From Bacillota bacterium (GTDB lineage: Bacteria > Bacillota > Thermosediminibacteria > Thermosediminibacterales > Thermosediminibacteraceae): a stretch of 37,376 nt of DNA. The notes under the pieces are model-generated. The model worked only from the letters and a program-made list of their open reading frames with translations, had not been told where the DNA came from and did not search any database. Below are positions 6,618 to 15,488 of this stretch, in pieces. The stretch lies in NCBI GenBank assembly GCA_003242255.1, contig QGUT01000004.1:1-37376 (forward strand), in the 5' to 3' direction. Each line of letters opens with the position of its first letter. Position 1 is the first letter of the stretch. The position numbers and the translations under genes were made by a program.

Positions 6618-7781
6618 TTGCGAATTGCAGAGCGCATAAGGAAAATCCCGCCTTACCTCTTTGCACAGATAGACAGGAAGATAGAAGAACTCAAGAGGAA
6701 AGGGGTAGACGTTATAAGCTTAGGTGTTGGGGATCCCGACCTGCCCACACCGACCCATATAGTTAAAGCTTTGGAGAAAGCGGCGAATGAACCCGAATGT
6801 CACAGGTATCCGGCCTACGAGGGGTCTCTGGAATACAGGGAAGCGGTATCTACATATTATAAGAGGCGATTCGGAGTGGAACTAGACCCCCGATCGGAAG
6901 TCATGGCTCTCATCGGTTCTAAGGAAGGAATTGCTCATATCTTCTTCGCTTTTCTCGATCCCGGGGATTACGCCTTGATCCCCGATCCGGGGTACCCGGT
7001 CTACAAAACAGCCGCATTATTAGCCGGCGGCATACCTTACTCCATGCCCCTGCTTAAGGAAAACAACTTCCTGCCGGATTTTTCAAAAATTGACACGGAA
7101 GTGGCCAAAAAAGCGAAGCTCATGTTTCTCTGCTATCCCAACAATCCCACCGCCGCTGTAGCCGACGAGAAGTTCTTCGAGGAAGCTGTGGAATTTGCAA
7201 AAACCTACGATATAATAATCTGCCACGACAGCGCCTACGTAGATATCACCTTTGACGGTTACAGAGCTCCCAGCCTGCTTTCCGCCAAAGGCGCCATGGA
7301 CGTAGGCATCGAGTTTGGTTCGCTTTCAAAGCCCTACCGCATGACCGGGTGGAGAATCGGATATGCGGTAGGTAATAAGGATATAATATCCGCACTGGGA
7401 ATAATAAAAACCAATATAGATTCGGGGCAATTTACGGCTATTCAAAAAGCGGGAATCGAAGCTCTTTTAGGGCCGCAGGACAGCGTGAAGGAAATGCTCT
7501 CAGTTTTCGAAAAGAGGCGCGACCTGGTTGTTGAAACTTTGAAGGAAGTGGGTCTCGAAGTGGAACCACCGAAAGGGACCTTTTACGTTTGGGTGCCGGT
7601 ACCCGAAGGCTATACATCCCAATCCTTTGCGGAGATGCTCATCGAAAAGGCAGCGGTGGTAGTGACGCCCGGCACCGGTTACGGGGATCATGGCGAGGGC
7701 TACATCAGAATTTCGCTCACGACCCCCGACGAAAGGCTGAAGGAGGCCATGAAGCGGATTAGGGAAGTATTAAGCCGTTGA
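6618..7781 (+). CDS. dapL: LL-diaminopimelate aminotransferase (DapL type)
   Basis: DapL is a PLP enzyme that converts tetrahydrodipicolinate directly to LL-diaminopimelate, bypassing the succinylated or acetylated routes to lysine and peptidoglycan. The 387-residue class I/II aminotransferase begins with the typical AERIRKIPPYLFAQID and GVDVISLGVGDPDLPTP. YPNNPT (173-178), HDSAY (203-207) and SLSKPYRMTGWR with the PLP lysine Lys238 are all present. I chose TTG at 6618 because AAAGGAGGGG at 6603-6612 is ideally spaced. An upstream GTG at 6558 would add 20 unrelated residues. It follows a dapF relic. Closely related aminotransferases such as MalY or alanine-type enzymes cannot be fully excluded, but the N-terminal signature favours DapL. 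Confidence 0.85.
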   Translation: MRIAERIRKIPPYLFAQIDRKIEELKRKGVDVISLGVGDPDLPTPTHIVKALEKAANEPECHRYPAYEGSLEYREAVSTYYKRRFGVELDPRSEVMALIGSKEGIAHIFFAFLDPGDYALIPDPGYPVYKTAALLAGGIPYSMPLLKENNFLPDFSKIDTEVAKKAKLMFLCYPNNPTAAVADEKFFEEAVEFAKTYDIIICHDSAYVDITFDGYRAPSLLSAKGAMDVGIEFGSLSKPYRMTGWRIGYAVGNKDIISALGIIKTNIDSGQFTAIQKAGIEALLGPQDSVKEMLSVFEKRRDLVVETLKEVGLEVEPPKGTFYVWVPVPEGYTSQSFAEMLIEKAAVVVTPGTGYGDHGEGYIRISLTTPDERLKEAMKRIREVLSR

Positions 7782-7811
7782 TTTTAGAAGCTTTTTGAAA
7801 GGTTGGTAGCT

Positions 7812-8684
7812 ATGATAAGGAGCATGACTGGCTATGGACGCGGGAAAAGTTGCGGCAAAATCGGGTGGGAAGTGGAATTAAAATCGGTGAATCACCGTTT
7901 TTTGGAAATTTACGTAAGATTGCCCCGTCCGTGGTTTTTTCTGGAAGAGAGGATAAAAAATTATATCAGGGAGCGCATAAGTCGGGGCAGGATAGACGTC
8001 TTCGTGAATTTCTCCCCGCAGGCGCTGCCCGTGGATATAAAATTTGACAAAAGAGCGGCGGAGAGTTATTATAAGAAGTTAGTGGAATTAAAGGATGAAG
8101 TGGGTTTTGAGGGGCCGATATCCCTTTCTTTGCTCTCGATGATGCCGGATCTTTTCCTGGCCGAACAGCAATTTCCCGAAGAGGAAGAGTTGTGGCCAGA
8201 GCTTGAAGAGGCTCTAAGAGAAGCGGTGGAAAACCTCATCGAGATGAGAACTAACGAAGGGAAAAATCTATGGCTGGACCTTTCGGCAAGGCTCGATTTT
8301 ATCATGGAGAAGGTCGGCTACATAAAGGCGAGATCGGACGTAATGGTAGAAGAGTACCGCAAAAGGCTCCAACAAAAAGTGAGAGAAATAAAGGAAGGCC
8401 TGGAGGTCAGCGAAGATAGATTGGAAGCGGAAGTGGTGCTTTTTGCGGAAAGGTCCGATATCAGCGAGGAACTGGTGAGAATAGAAAGCCATATTGCGCA
8501 ATTTAAGAATATGGCCAATTCCGATGGAGCTGTAGGCAAAAAACTGGATTTCTTGGCCCAGGAAATTTTCAGAGAGGTCAATACTATAGCGGCAAAATCC
8601 GCAGACTATAATATAACGAGAGAAGTAGTCGAGATAAAGAGCGAACTCGAAAAAATAAGAGAACAACTGCAGAATATTGAATAA
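7812..8684 (+). CDS. yicC: YicC/YloC-family endoribonuclease
   Basis: The YicC family comprises conserved endoribonucleases; E. coli YicC has been linked to RyhB small-RNA decay. The 290-residue protein starts with the signature MIRSMTGYGRG. It has VEVELKSVNHRFLE-like WEVELKSVNHRFLE near residue 25, and ends with the family's C-terminal block GKKLDFLAQEIFREVNTIAAKS. A long helical middle region is typical. The ATG at 7812 is supported by AAAGG at 7798-7802; a TTG nine bases upstream is less likely. The order yicC-remA-gmk-rpoZ-coaBC-priA is strongly conserved in Firmicutes (yloC to priA in Bacillus). The RNA target in this organism is unknown. Confidence 0.92.
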   Translation: MIRSMTGYGRGKSCGKIGWEVELKSVNHRFLEIYVRLPRPWFFLEERIKNYIRERISRGRIDVFVNFSPQALPVDIKFDKRAAESYYKKLVELKDEVGFEGPISLSLLSMMPDLFLAEQQFPEEEELWPELEEALREAVENLIEMRTNEGKNLWLDLSARLDFIMEKVGYIKARSDVMVEEYRKRLQQKVREIKEGLEVSEDRLEAEVVLFAERSDISEELVRIESHIAQFKNMANSDGAVGKKLDFLAQEIFREVNTIAAKSADYNITREVVEIKSELEKIREQLQNIE

Positions 8685-8704
8685 TTTTATCAGGAGGGAA
8701 TAAT

Positions 8705-8974
8705 GTGGAAATAAAACTTGTAAACATTGGATTCGGCAACATAGTGTCGGCCAACAGGATCGTCGCAATCGTGAGCCCCGAGTCGGCACCTATAAAGCGC
8801 ATAATCCAGGAAGCTCGCGATAGAGGCATGCTGATCGACGCCACTTACGGCCGGCGCACCCGGGCAGTGATAATAACCGACAGCGACCATGTGATCCTTT
8901 CTGCAGTGCAGCCGGAAACGGTGGCTAACCGTTTGAACAACAAAGAACTGGAAGAAGAAGCCGAGGAAATATAG
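8705..8974 (+). CDS. remA: RemA/YlzA-family DNA-binding regulator (DUF370)
   Basis: RemA in Bacillus subtilis activates biofilm matrix and osmoprotection genes by binding DNA as a ring-forming oligomer. The 89-residue protein is near full family length and retains the conserved start VNIGFGNIVSANRIVAIV and the central block RDRGMLIDATYGRRTRAVIITDS. The GTG start at 8705 is preceded by CAGGAGGG. It lies 20 bases after yicC and 13 before gmk, so all three should be co-transcribed. Matrix genes are not visible in the window, so the regulon in this organism is open; the family call is secure. Confidence 0.92.
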   Translation: MEIKLVNIGFGNIVSANRIVAIVSPESAPIKRIIQEARDRGMLIDATYGRRTRAVIITDSDHVILSAVQPETVANRLNNKELEEEAEEI

Positions 8975-8987
8975 GGGAGAAATAATT

Positions 8988-9605
8988 ATGCCTGAAGGAA
9001 TGTTAATAGTGTTGTCCGGGCCTTCGGGAGCAGGAAAGGGGACGCTCTGCAGTCAACTGCTCAAAAGAAGGCCTGAACTTGTGCTTTCGGTTTCCGTGAC
9101 GACCAGGCCGCCGAGGCCGGGGGAAATCGACGGCGTCAGCTATTACTTCACCGATGAAGCCAGATTCAAAAAAATGATCGACGCGGGCGAATTCTTGGAG
9201 TGGGCCAAAGTTTACAACAATTACTACGGAACTCCTAAGAAATTCGTGGAGGAACAGTTAAAGCAGGGCAAAGACGTCATTTTGGAGATAGACATTCAAG
9301 GGGCAAGGCAGGTTAAGAAAAATTGCCCCAACGCTGTTTTTATATTCATTTTGCCCCCGGACATCGAAGAATTGAAAAAGCGGATAATAAAGCGGGGAAG
9401 CGAGAACAAGGAATCCTTTGACCTGAGGGTAAAAAGCGCCGAGGAAGAATTAAAAGCCATGTACGATTACGATTATGCTGTCGTAAACGATGTGGTGGAG
9501 GAAGCTGTAAAAAAATTGGAATCGATTATTTTGGCGGAAAGGTGCAGAGTCAAAAGAAACAAGGAACTTTTACAATTGGTGCGCAAGGAGGGGTGTCAAT
9601 CATGA
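8988..9605 (+). CDS. gmk: Guanylate kinase
   Basis: Guanylate kinase phosphorylates GMP to GDP with ATP, an essential step in GTP and dGTP supply. The 205-residue protein has the P-loop GPSGAGKG (11-18). The GMP-binding region follows with SVTTRPPRPGEIDGVSYYF, and the EIDIQGARQVKK segment is present. The ATG at 8988 has GGGGAGAAA upstream. The stop overlaps the rpoZ start, so guanylate kinase and the omega subunit are probably translationally coupled, as in many bacteria. Confidence 0.96.
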   Translation: MPEGMLIVLSGPSGAGKGTLCSQLLKRRPELVLSVSVTTRPPRPGEIDGVSYYFTDEARFKKMIDAGEFLEWAKVYNNYYGTPKKFVEEQLKQGKDVILEIDIQGARQVKKNCPNAVFIFILPPDIEELKKRIIKRGSENKESFDLRVKSAEEELKAMYDYDYAVVNDVVEEAVKKLESIILAERCRVKRNKELLQLVRKEGCQS

Positions 9606-9808
9606 TGTACCCACCCATCGATTCATTGACGAGCAAATACGAGAGCAAATACGCCCTGGTGGTTGCGGCAGCGAAACGCGCCCGGCAGCTCGTCGAAGGC
9701 TCTCCCAAACTGGTGGACGTAAAGACCACAAAACCGGTCTCCATCGCTCTTTTTGAGTTAGATGCGGAGAAGATAAAACTGGAATCTCCCGCTTCCGGAA
9801 ATAAGTAA
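9602..9808 (+). CDS. rpoZ: RNA polymerase omega subunit
   Basis: Omega is the smallest core subunit of RNA polymerase and helps fold and hold the beta-prime subunit. The 68-residue protein starts MMYPPIDSLTSKYESKYALVV and contains the conserved KRARQL segment near residue 28 and KPVSIALFEL later. AAGGAGGGG at 9585-9593 decides the start at 9602. A longer open frame begins at 9542 inside gmk but lacks a ribosome binding site there. ATG 9605 is an equally possible start one codon later. It overlaps the gmk stop codon by four bases. Confidence 0.93.
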   Translation: MMYPPIDSLTSKYESKYALVVAAAKRARQLVEGSPKLVDVKTTKPVSIALFELDAEKIKLESPASGNK

Positions 9809-9823
9809 TAAGGTGGAAAGACT

Positions 9824-11026
9824 ATGTTGCAGGGCAAATTCGTAGTTTTGGGTGTGACAGGCAGCATAGCGGCTTACAAAGCGGCAGAACTGGTCAGGCT
9901 CCTGAAAAAGGCGGGAGCGGAGGTGCATGTCGTGATGACCAGTTCTGCCCGGGAATTTGTCACACCTTTGACCTTTCAGGTGCTGTCCGGCAATCCCGTG
10001 GTCACCGACATGTTTGAAAAACCGGTTCGCTGGGAGGTGGAACACGTCTCCCTGGCCGATAGGGCGGACCTTTTTTTAATAGCTCCTGCGACGGCCAATA
10101 TAATAGCCAAAATGGCTGCCGGCATTGCCGACGATATGCTGACATCTTCGGTCCTGGCGACCCGGGCGAAGGTTCTGGTAGTGCCGGCGATGAACGTAAA
10201 CATGTACTTAAACCCCATTACCCAGGAAAACCTGAGCTACCTCAAGGAAAAGGGATTTTACGTGATGGAGCCCGACGAAGGCCCTCTGGCCTGCGGCTAT
10301 TCAGGGAAAGGCAGGTTTCCCGAGCCTGAGAAAATATTAAAATTCATAGAAAAATTGGTTGGAGTCAGCAGGGACCTCAATAATAAAAAAATCCTCATTA
10401 CCGCTGGCCCCACCAGGGAGCCCATAGACCCGGTGAGGTTTATATCGAACCGATCTTCTGGCAAAATGGGCTATGCCTTGGCGGAGGCTGCTGTGGAACG
10501 CGGTGGTGAGGTTATACTTATTTCTGGGCCCACATCCCTGCAACCGCCTCCGGGACTTTACAAGTACATCAGGATCAACACGGCCTTGGAGATGAGGGAG
10601 AAGGTCCTGGAGTATTACGGATGGTGCGATGTGGTGATAAAGGCAGCTGCCGTCTCGGACTTTAGACCCAAAAATTACGTAGAGCATAAAATAAAAAAGG
10701 GCGATAGCGCATCAATGTTCCTGGAGCTCGAGAAAAATCCCGACATTTTAAGGGAATTGGGCGAAAGAAAACAAAAGCAGTTCCTCGTGGGTTTTGCCGC
10801 CGAGACGGACGAAATCGAAGAAAACGCTGTGGAAAAGTTGAGAAAGAAAAACCTGGATCTTATTGTAGTAAATGATGTGACCGCAGAAGGAGCGGGTTTT
10901 GACGTGGACACGAACATCGTCAAGATATATTACAAAAATGGTTCGGCGGAAGAAATTCCAAAGATGACAAAAAAGGAGCTGGCCCACGTAATTCTGGACA
11001 GGGTGGTTAATCTTTTGAAAAATTGA
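9824..11026 (+). CDS. coaBC: Bifunctional CoaBC (phosphopantothenoylcysteine synthetase/decarboxylase)
   Basis: CoaBC couples phosphopantothenate to cysteine and then decarboxylates the product to 4'-phosphopantetheine for coenzyme A. The N-terminal flavoprotein CoaC domain (1 to about 185) shows GVTGSIAAYKA (10-20), catalytic His74 in EHVSLA, PAMNVNM (121-127), and the active-site Cys157 in GPLACGYSG. The C-terminal CoaB domain starts near residue 190 with ITAGPTREPIDPVRFISN and keeps AAAVSDFRP. Its 400 residues are standard. ATG at 9824 follows an AAGGTGG site. A second CoA gene, coaD, lies later in the window at 27072. Confidence 0.95.
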   Translation: MLQGKFVVLGVTGSIAAYKAAELVRLLKKAGAEVHVVMTSSAREFVTPLTFQVLSGNPVVTDMFEKPVRWEVEHVSLADRADLFLIAPATANIIAKMAAGIADDMLTSSVLATRAKVLVVPAMNVNMYLNPITQENLSYLKEKGFYVMEPDEGPLACGYSGKGRFPEPEKILKFIEKLVGVSRDLNNKKILITAGPTREPIDPVRFISNRSSGKMGYALAEAAVERGGEVILISGPTSLQPPPGLYKYIRINTALEMREKVLEYYGWCDVVIKAAAVSDFRPKNYVEHKIKKGDSASMFLELEKNPDILRELGERKQKQFLVGFAAETDEIEENAVEKLRKKNLDLIVVNDVTAEGAGFDVDTNIVKIYYKNGSAEEIPKMTKKELAHVILDRVVNLLKN

Positions 11027-11046
11027 TTTTTGCTGGAGGGATTTTT

Positions 11047-13242
11047 TTGAGCGAGTTGGCGGAGGTTGCTGTCGATACAAAGCACCCTGCCATAAAAGGC
11101 GAGTACTACTACATCGTCCCCGAGCCTTTAAAAGAGAAGTTAAAAGTGGGGAGCAGAGTAAAGGTTCCTTTCAACGGCCGGACCGTGGACGGAGTGGTAA
11201 TTGGCTTTTTAAAGGAGGAGGAGGCCCCTTGCGATTTTTCTCTGAAGGAAATTTCGGCCGTAGATGAGCGGTATGTTTTGCCACCGTTTATGCTGGAACT
11301 GGCCGAACGCCTCTCGAAGTACTACGGGGCCCATATCATAGACTTTTTAAAGCTGATGCTGCCGCCGGATGTAAGTCTCCCCAGAGAGGCGTTGTATTCG
11401 GCGGCGGAAGCGTCAGAAGCCGAAAGCTTTCGCTCGAAGATTCAGGGGGAAGTTTTTCGGGTTATAAAGGATGCGGGACCAATTACTTCGGATGATATTT
11501 CGAAAATTCTGGGTTTACCCCCTTCAAAGGTCAAAGGAGCCCTTTCCTCTTTGGTGAAAAAAGGGCTGGTAAAAAAAGAGTTCCGGTTGAAAATCTGGGA
11601 CCATTATGAGGACGACAAAAAGCCCGTTTTTCCCCCGCAGCTTACTTCTGAGCAGTCGAAAGTCCTGGAAGAAATTAATCAAAATATAGAAAATGAAAAA
11701 AAACCGGTGCTTCTCTTTGGGGTAACTGGCAGCGGTAAAACTGAGGTATATATCCGGGCCATAGAGAAAGTGCTGGCAAAGGGCCAAAAGGCCCTGGTCC
11801 TGGTGCCGGAAATATCGCTGACGCCTCAAATGACCGAGAGGTTCCGCAGCAGGTTTCCCGGAAGGGTGGCCGTTCTCCACAGTCGGCTGTCCGATGGGGA
11901 GCGGTTCCGGGAGTGGTACAGGATCTACAGAGGCGATGCCGATATTACCATCGGCGCAAGATCAGCGGTATTCGCCCCGATCAGGGAGTTGGGGCTTATA
12001 ATCGTCGACGAAGAGCACGAAACTTCGTACAAAAATATGGAATTCCCGTTTTACGACGCAAGGCAGGTGGCCAGGTTCCGGGCCGAACTCCAGGGGGCAG
12101 CTGTCCTCTTCGGCAGTGCGACGCCTTCGGTGGAGTCCTTCTACAGGGCAGTAAAAGGGGAGTTCGGCTTTTTAAAGCTTACCCGCCGGGTGACGGGGAA
12201 ACCCCTTCCCCCGGTGGAAATCGTGGACATGAGGGAAGAATTGAAGGCCGGAAACAAGCACATTTTCAGCCGGAAGCTGTGCAATGAGATGGATGCGGCG
12301 CTTGCCCGCGGCGAACAGGTGATCCTTTTCCTAAACCGTCGAGGCCATTCCACTTTTGTGCTATGCAGAGATTGCGGATACGTGTTAAAATGCCCCCACT
12401 GCGACATCTCCCTGACCTACCACATGAGCGATAAAAAGGGGAAGTGCCACTACTGCGGATTTGAAGTGAAAGCTCCAGATACGTGCCCCAATTGCGACAG
12501 CCGCCGAATCCGCTACTTCGGATCGGGGACCGAAAAGGTGGAGCAGGAAATAAAAATCCGCTACCCGGGGATAGGAGTGGTCAGGGTGGACGCCGATTCT
12601 ACATCCCGAAAAGGCGCCCTGGAAGAAATGCTCTGGCAATTTAAATCGGGCAAAGCCCAGGTCATGGTAGGCACCCAGTCCATAGCGAAAGGCCTGGATT
12701 TTCCTCGGGTGTCCCTGGTGGGCATCATCGCAGCCGATGTCACACTCAACCTCCCGGACTTTAGGGCCGGAGAGCGGACCTTTCAACTCATAAGCCAGGT
12801 GGCCGGCAGGGCCGGCCGGGGCGACATCCCCGGAAAGGTGATAGTACAGACTTACTGTCCCGAATCTCTAGCGGTGAGAGCTGCCTGCCAGTATAGATTT
12901 AAAGATTTCTACCGAGAGGAACTCATCAACAGGAAGAGGTTTGAGTACCCGCCCTTTTATTTTTTGATGAACCTGATATTTACTGGGGTTGACAATGATA
13001 AGGTTGAGGCGGCGGCTATTAAAGTTAGAAAAATTCTTGAAGAAAAAGGGCTCCAGGTTAAAATTTTAGGACCCATTCCGGCCCCGCGGTTTAAGGTGAA
13101 GGACCACTTCCGATATAACCTTTTGCTCAAGAGCAAGGACCAGGAAAGCCTGATAAGGGCGGGAGACATCTTGAAACAACTGAAAGGCTTTGATAGAAAA
13201 GTTCTCTTAAGCTGGGACATGGACCCTCAAGATTTGATGTGA
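11047..13242 (+). CDS. priA: Primosomal protein N' (replication restart helicase PriA)
   Basis: PriA recognises abandoned replication forks, unwinds the lagging arm and loads the replisome. The 731-residue protein has an N-terminal DNA-binding domain (1 to about 105) and a winged-helix region (about 130-190). The helicase core carries Walker A GVTGSGKT (225-232) and the DEEH box (321-324). Eight zinc-binding cysteines are at 440, 443, 449, 452, 467, 470, 480 and 483. GTQSIAKGLDFPRV and QVAGRAGRGD in the second RecA lobe are intact. I chose the TTG at 11047 because CTGGAGGG at 11033-11040 precedes it; the open frame extends to 11023. It starts 20 bases after coaBC and is followed by def. Confidence 0.95.
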   Translation: MSELAEVAVDTKHPAIKGEYYYIVPEPLKEKLKVGSRVKVPFNGRTVDGVVIGFLKEEEAPCDFSLKEISAVDERYVLPPFMLELAERLSKYYGAHIIDFLKLMLPPDVSLPREALYSAAEASEAESFRSKIQGEVFRVIKDAGPITSDDISKILGLPPSKVKGALSSLVKKGLVKKEFRLKIWDHYEDDKKPVFPPQLTSEQSKVLEEINQNIENEKKPVLLFGVTGSGKTEVYIRAIEKVLAKGQKALVLVPEISLTPQMTERFRSRFPGRVAVLHSRLSDGERFREWYRIYRGDADITIGARSAVFAPIRELGLIIVDEEHETSYKNMEFPFYDARQVARFRAELQGAAVLFGSATPSVESFYRAVKGEFGFLKLTRRVTGKPLPPVEIVDMREELKAGNKHIFSRKLCNEMDAALARGEQVILFLNRRGHSTFVLCRDCGYVLKCPHCDISLTYHMSDKKGKCHYCGFEVKAPDTCPNCDSRRIRYFGSGTEKVEQEIKIRYPGIGVVRVDADSTSRKGALEEMLWQFKSGKAQVMVGTQSIAKGLDFPRVSLVGIIAADVTLNLPDFRAGERTFQLISQVAGRAGRGDIPGKVIVQTYCPESLAVRAACQYRFKDFYREELINRKRFEYPPFYFLMNLIFTGVDNDKVEAAAIKVRKILEEKGLQVKILGPIPAPRFKVKDHFRYNLLLKSKDQESLIRAGDILKQLKGFDRKVLLSWDMDPQDLM

Positions 13243-13256
13243 ACGGAGGTTGAGAA

Positions 13257-13727
13257 ATGGCCATAAGAAAAATACGCAAGCTGGGAGATGAAGTCTTGCG
13301 GAAGAAAGCCAAGAAGGTGACAGTTTTCGATGAGAGGCTAAAACAACTGATCGAAGACATGGCGGAAACCATGAAATGGGCCAATGGCGTGGGGCTGGCA
13401 GCACCCCAGATCGGCATACTAAAAAGGGTAGTCGTGATAGACGTGGGTGAAGGATTGATCGAACTGATAAACCCTGAAATCATAGCCGAAGAGGGTGAGG
13501 TGGTCGGCATTGAGGGGTGTCTTAGCATCCCCGGAGTAACAGGGGAAGTGGCGAGACCAAAGAAAGTGAAGGTCAGGGCCCAGAATTCCAAAGGAGAATT
13601 CATTGAAATTGAGGGCGAGGACCTGCTGGCAAGGGCCCTCTGCCACGAGATAGACCACCTGGACGGCATACTTTTTATAGACAGGGCCCTGAGGATAATC
13701 GAGGACGACGAAAGCGAAGAGGGATAA
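13257..13727 (+). CDS. def: Peptide deformylase
   Basis: Peptide deformylase removes the N-formyl group from new proteins using a metal bound by one Cys and two His. The 156-residue protein has all three motifs: GVGLAAPQ (44-51), EGCLS with metal ligand Cys88, and HEIDH (130-134) with ligands His130 and His134 and catalytic Glu131. The ATG at 13257 has an ACGGAGG site. It is followed two bases later by fmt, which adds the formyl group; this def-fmt pairing is widely conserved. Confidence 0.96.
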   Translation: MAIRKIRKLGDEVLRKKAKKVTVFDERLKQLIEDMAETMKWANGVGLAAPQIGILKRVVVIDVGEGLIELINPEIIAEEGEVVGIEGCLSIPGVTGEVARPKKVKVRAQNSKGEFIEIEGEDLLARALCHEIDHLDGILFIDRALRIIEDDESEEG

Positions 13728-13729
13728 TT

Positions 13730-14677
13730 ATGAAGATAGTCTTCATGGGCACTCCTCATTTCGCTTCTCCTTCCCTCGAGGCTCTCATCGAAGGCGGCTA
13801 CGAGGTACTGGCGGTGGTGACTCAGCCCGACCGGCCGAAAGGGAGAAAGCGAACTCCCACACCTCCACCGGTCAAGGTGAAGGCAGAAGAATACGGAATT
13901 AAGGTGTACCAGCCTGAAAAAGTAGGTGAGGAGTCCTTCGTGAAAGTGCTCGAATCCCTTGCTCCTGACCTGCTGGTTGTGGTAGCTTACGGCCAGATTT
14001 TGCCGCCTTTGGTGCTTCGGATTCCTTCTGCGGGCTGCATCAATGTGCACGCCTCGCTTTTGCCCAAATACAGGGGAGCGGCCCCTATTCAATGGGCGAT
14101 TATTAATGGCGAGGAAAAGACCGGAGTCACCACCATGTGGATGGACGAAGGCATGGACACGGGGGACATCTTCCTCCAGAAGGAGGTCGCCATAGGCACC
14201 GACTGGACCGCGATAGAACTGGCGGAGGTGTTGTCCAGGGTCGGAAGCGAACTCCTTCTGGAAACCCTGAAGAGGATAGAGGCCGGCGATACGATCCGGG
14301 TTCCCCAAAACCATGCCGAAGCCACTTACGCGCCGATTCTAAAGAGGGAAGACGGGAGAATTGACTGGGGAGATTCGGCGAGAGCCATTTACAATCGAAT
14401 ACGGGGGGTGCAGCCCTGGCCCGGCGCTTTTACCTTCCGGAAGGGGGTAGAGATAAAAATCTGGAAGGCCGAAATTTCCGATACGGGACAAAGGACTGAG
14501 CCGGGCAGGGTGCTGGGGATCGATAAGGAGCGCGGCATATTGGTCGGGACCGGCGACGGAGTTTTGCTCATAACCGAACTGCAGGAAGCGGGGAAAAAGA
14601 GGATGTCTGCCGCCGAATATTTGCGGGGGCATCCGATAGCCGAGGGAGAGTTTTTTTCTAATGATGGAAATGGGTAA
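13730..14677 (+). CDS. fmt: Methionyl-tRNA formyltransferase
   Basis: Fmt transfers the formyl group of 10-formyltetrahydrofolate to initiator Met-tRNA. The 315-residue protein has the catalytic-domain signature HASLLPKYRGAAPIQWAI with Asn105 and His107, and Asp143 in GMDTGD, giving the expected catalytic triad. The C-terminal domain (about 205-315) binds the tRNA. It begins two bases after the def stop. Its last 17 bases overlap the start of the DUF116 gene. The chain looks intact and normal in length. Confidence 0.96.
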   Translation: MKIVFMGTPHFASPSLEALIEGGYEVLAVVTQPDRPKGRKRTPTPPPVKVKAEEYGIKVYQPEKVGEESFVKVLESLAPDLLVVVAYGQILPPLVLRIPSAGCINVHASLLPKYRGAAPIQWAIINGEEKTGVTTMWMDEGMDTGDIFLQKEVAIGTDWTAIELAEVLSRVGSELLLETLKRIEAGDTIRVPQNHAEATYAPILKREDGRIDWGDSARAIYNRIRGVQPWPGAFTFRKGVEIKIWKAEISDTGQRTEPGRVLGIDKERGILVGTGDGVLLITELQEAGKKRMSAAEYLRGHPIAEGEFFSNDGNG

Positions 14678-15488
14678 GGCCAAAAAGCGGATATATATAA
14701 GTTTGCTTCTGATCAGCATTGCCATTTTGGCCGCTCTGGCGACGGCCGGAGTGTCGCTTTACTTTAACAGGTTCACCCGCTTTTACAAATGGACGTTGTT
14801 CGCAATTCTGGTGATCCTGACCGCGCTCATCGTGCTCCTGAGCCTGGGCCTCGCGGCGACGGTGCTGACGTTGTGGCACGTAAAAGGCTTTTTCGGGCTG
14901 GAGCGGCTGATAAATTTTTCTGTGAACCTACTTTTCCCCATCACCGTTGCCCTGGGGAGGGTGTTTCACATACCCAAAGATTTAATAAAGAGTTCCTATA
15001 TCGAAGTGAACAACAACCTGGTAAAGGCCAAAAATTACCGGTTGAAGCCTGCAGATGTCCTCATATTGGCCCCTCACTGCCTCCAGCGCTGGGATTGCCC
15101 GTATAAGATCACGGCCGATGTGAAAAATTGCCGGCGATGTGGAAGGTGCGACATATCGAAGCTCATCGCGCTGGCCGAGGAAAGGGGAGTGCATATGGCC
15201 GTAGCCACCGGAGGGACGTTGGCGAGGAAGATAGTGATGGATTTAAGGCCCAAGGCGATCGTGGCCATTGCCTGCGAAAGGGACCTTTCCGAGGGAATCC
15301 TTGACACAAACCCGATTCCGGTTTTGGGCATATTAAATATAAGGCCCGAGGGGCCGTGCGTAAATACGAAAGTAGATGTAAAAAAAGTGAAAGAAGCCCT
15401 GGAATTTTTCCTCATGGGGAGAGAAAAGGAGTTAAAGGCAGATGAAGAACAAGAGCCCGCGATTTCTTGCAGTGAAAATACTAACTGA
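14661..15488 (+). CDS. DUF116 family membrane protein with cysteine clusters
   Basis: The 275-residue protein has two N-terminal transmembrane segments (about 11-33 and 44-72), then a soluble domain. This domain holds seven conserved-looking cysteines: Cys140 and Cys146 (PHCLQRWDC), Cys157, Cys160 and Cys163 (CRRCGRCD), Cys205 (ACERD) and Cys233 (GPCVNTKVD). This is the DUF116 family, found mainly in anaerobic bacteria, with no established function. The cysteines suggest a metal or Fe-S site, which is inference. It overlaps fmt by 17 bases and rsmB by 47, so it is embedded in a translation and rRNA-modification operon. A role near formyl-Met or ribosome biogenesis is only guilt by association. 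Confidence 0.82.
   Translation: MMEMGKAKKRIYISLLLISIAILAALATAGVSLYFNRFTRFYKWTLFAILVILTALIVLLSLGLAATVLTLWHVKGFFGLERLINFSVNLLFPITVALGRVFHIPKDLIKSSYIEVNNNLVKAKNYRLKPADVLILAPHCLQRWDCPYKITADVKNCRRCGRCDISKLIALAEERGVHMAVATGGTLARKIVMDLRPKAIVAIACERDLSEGILDTNPIPVLGILNIRPEGPCVNTKVDVKKVKEALEFFLMGREKELKADEEQEPAISCSENTN

Noticed and set aside
13127..14314. A 395-codon minus-strand open frame over the end of priA, def and fmt
   Set aside because: It is antisense to three motif-complete genes, has no recognisable domain, and its composition mirrors their codon bias. It is a shadow frame.
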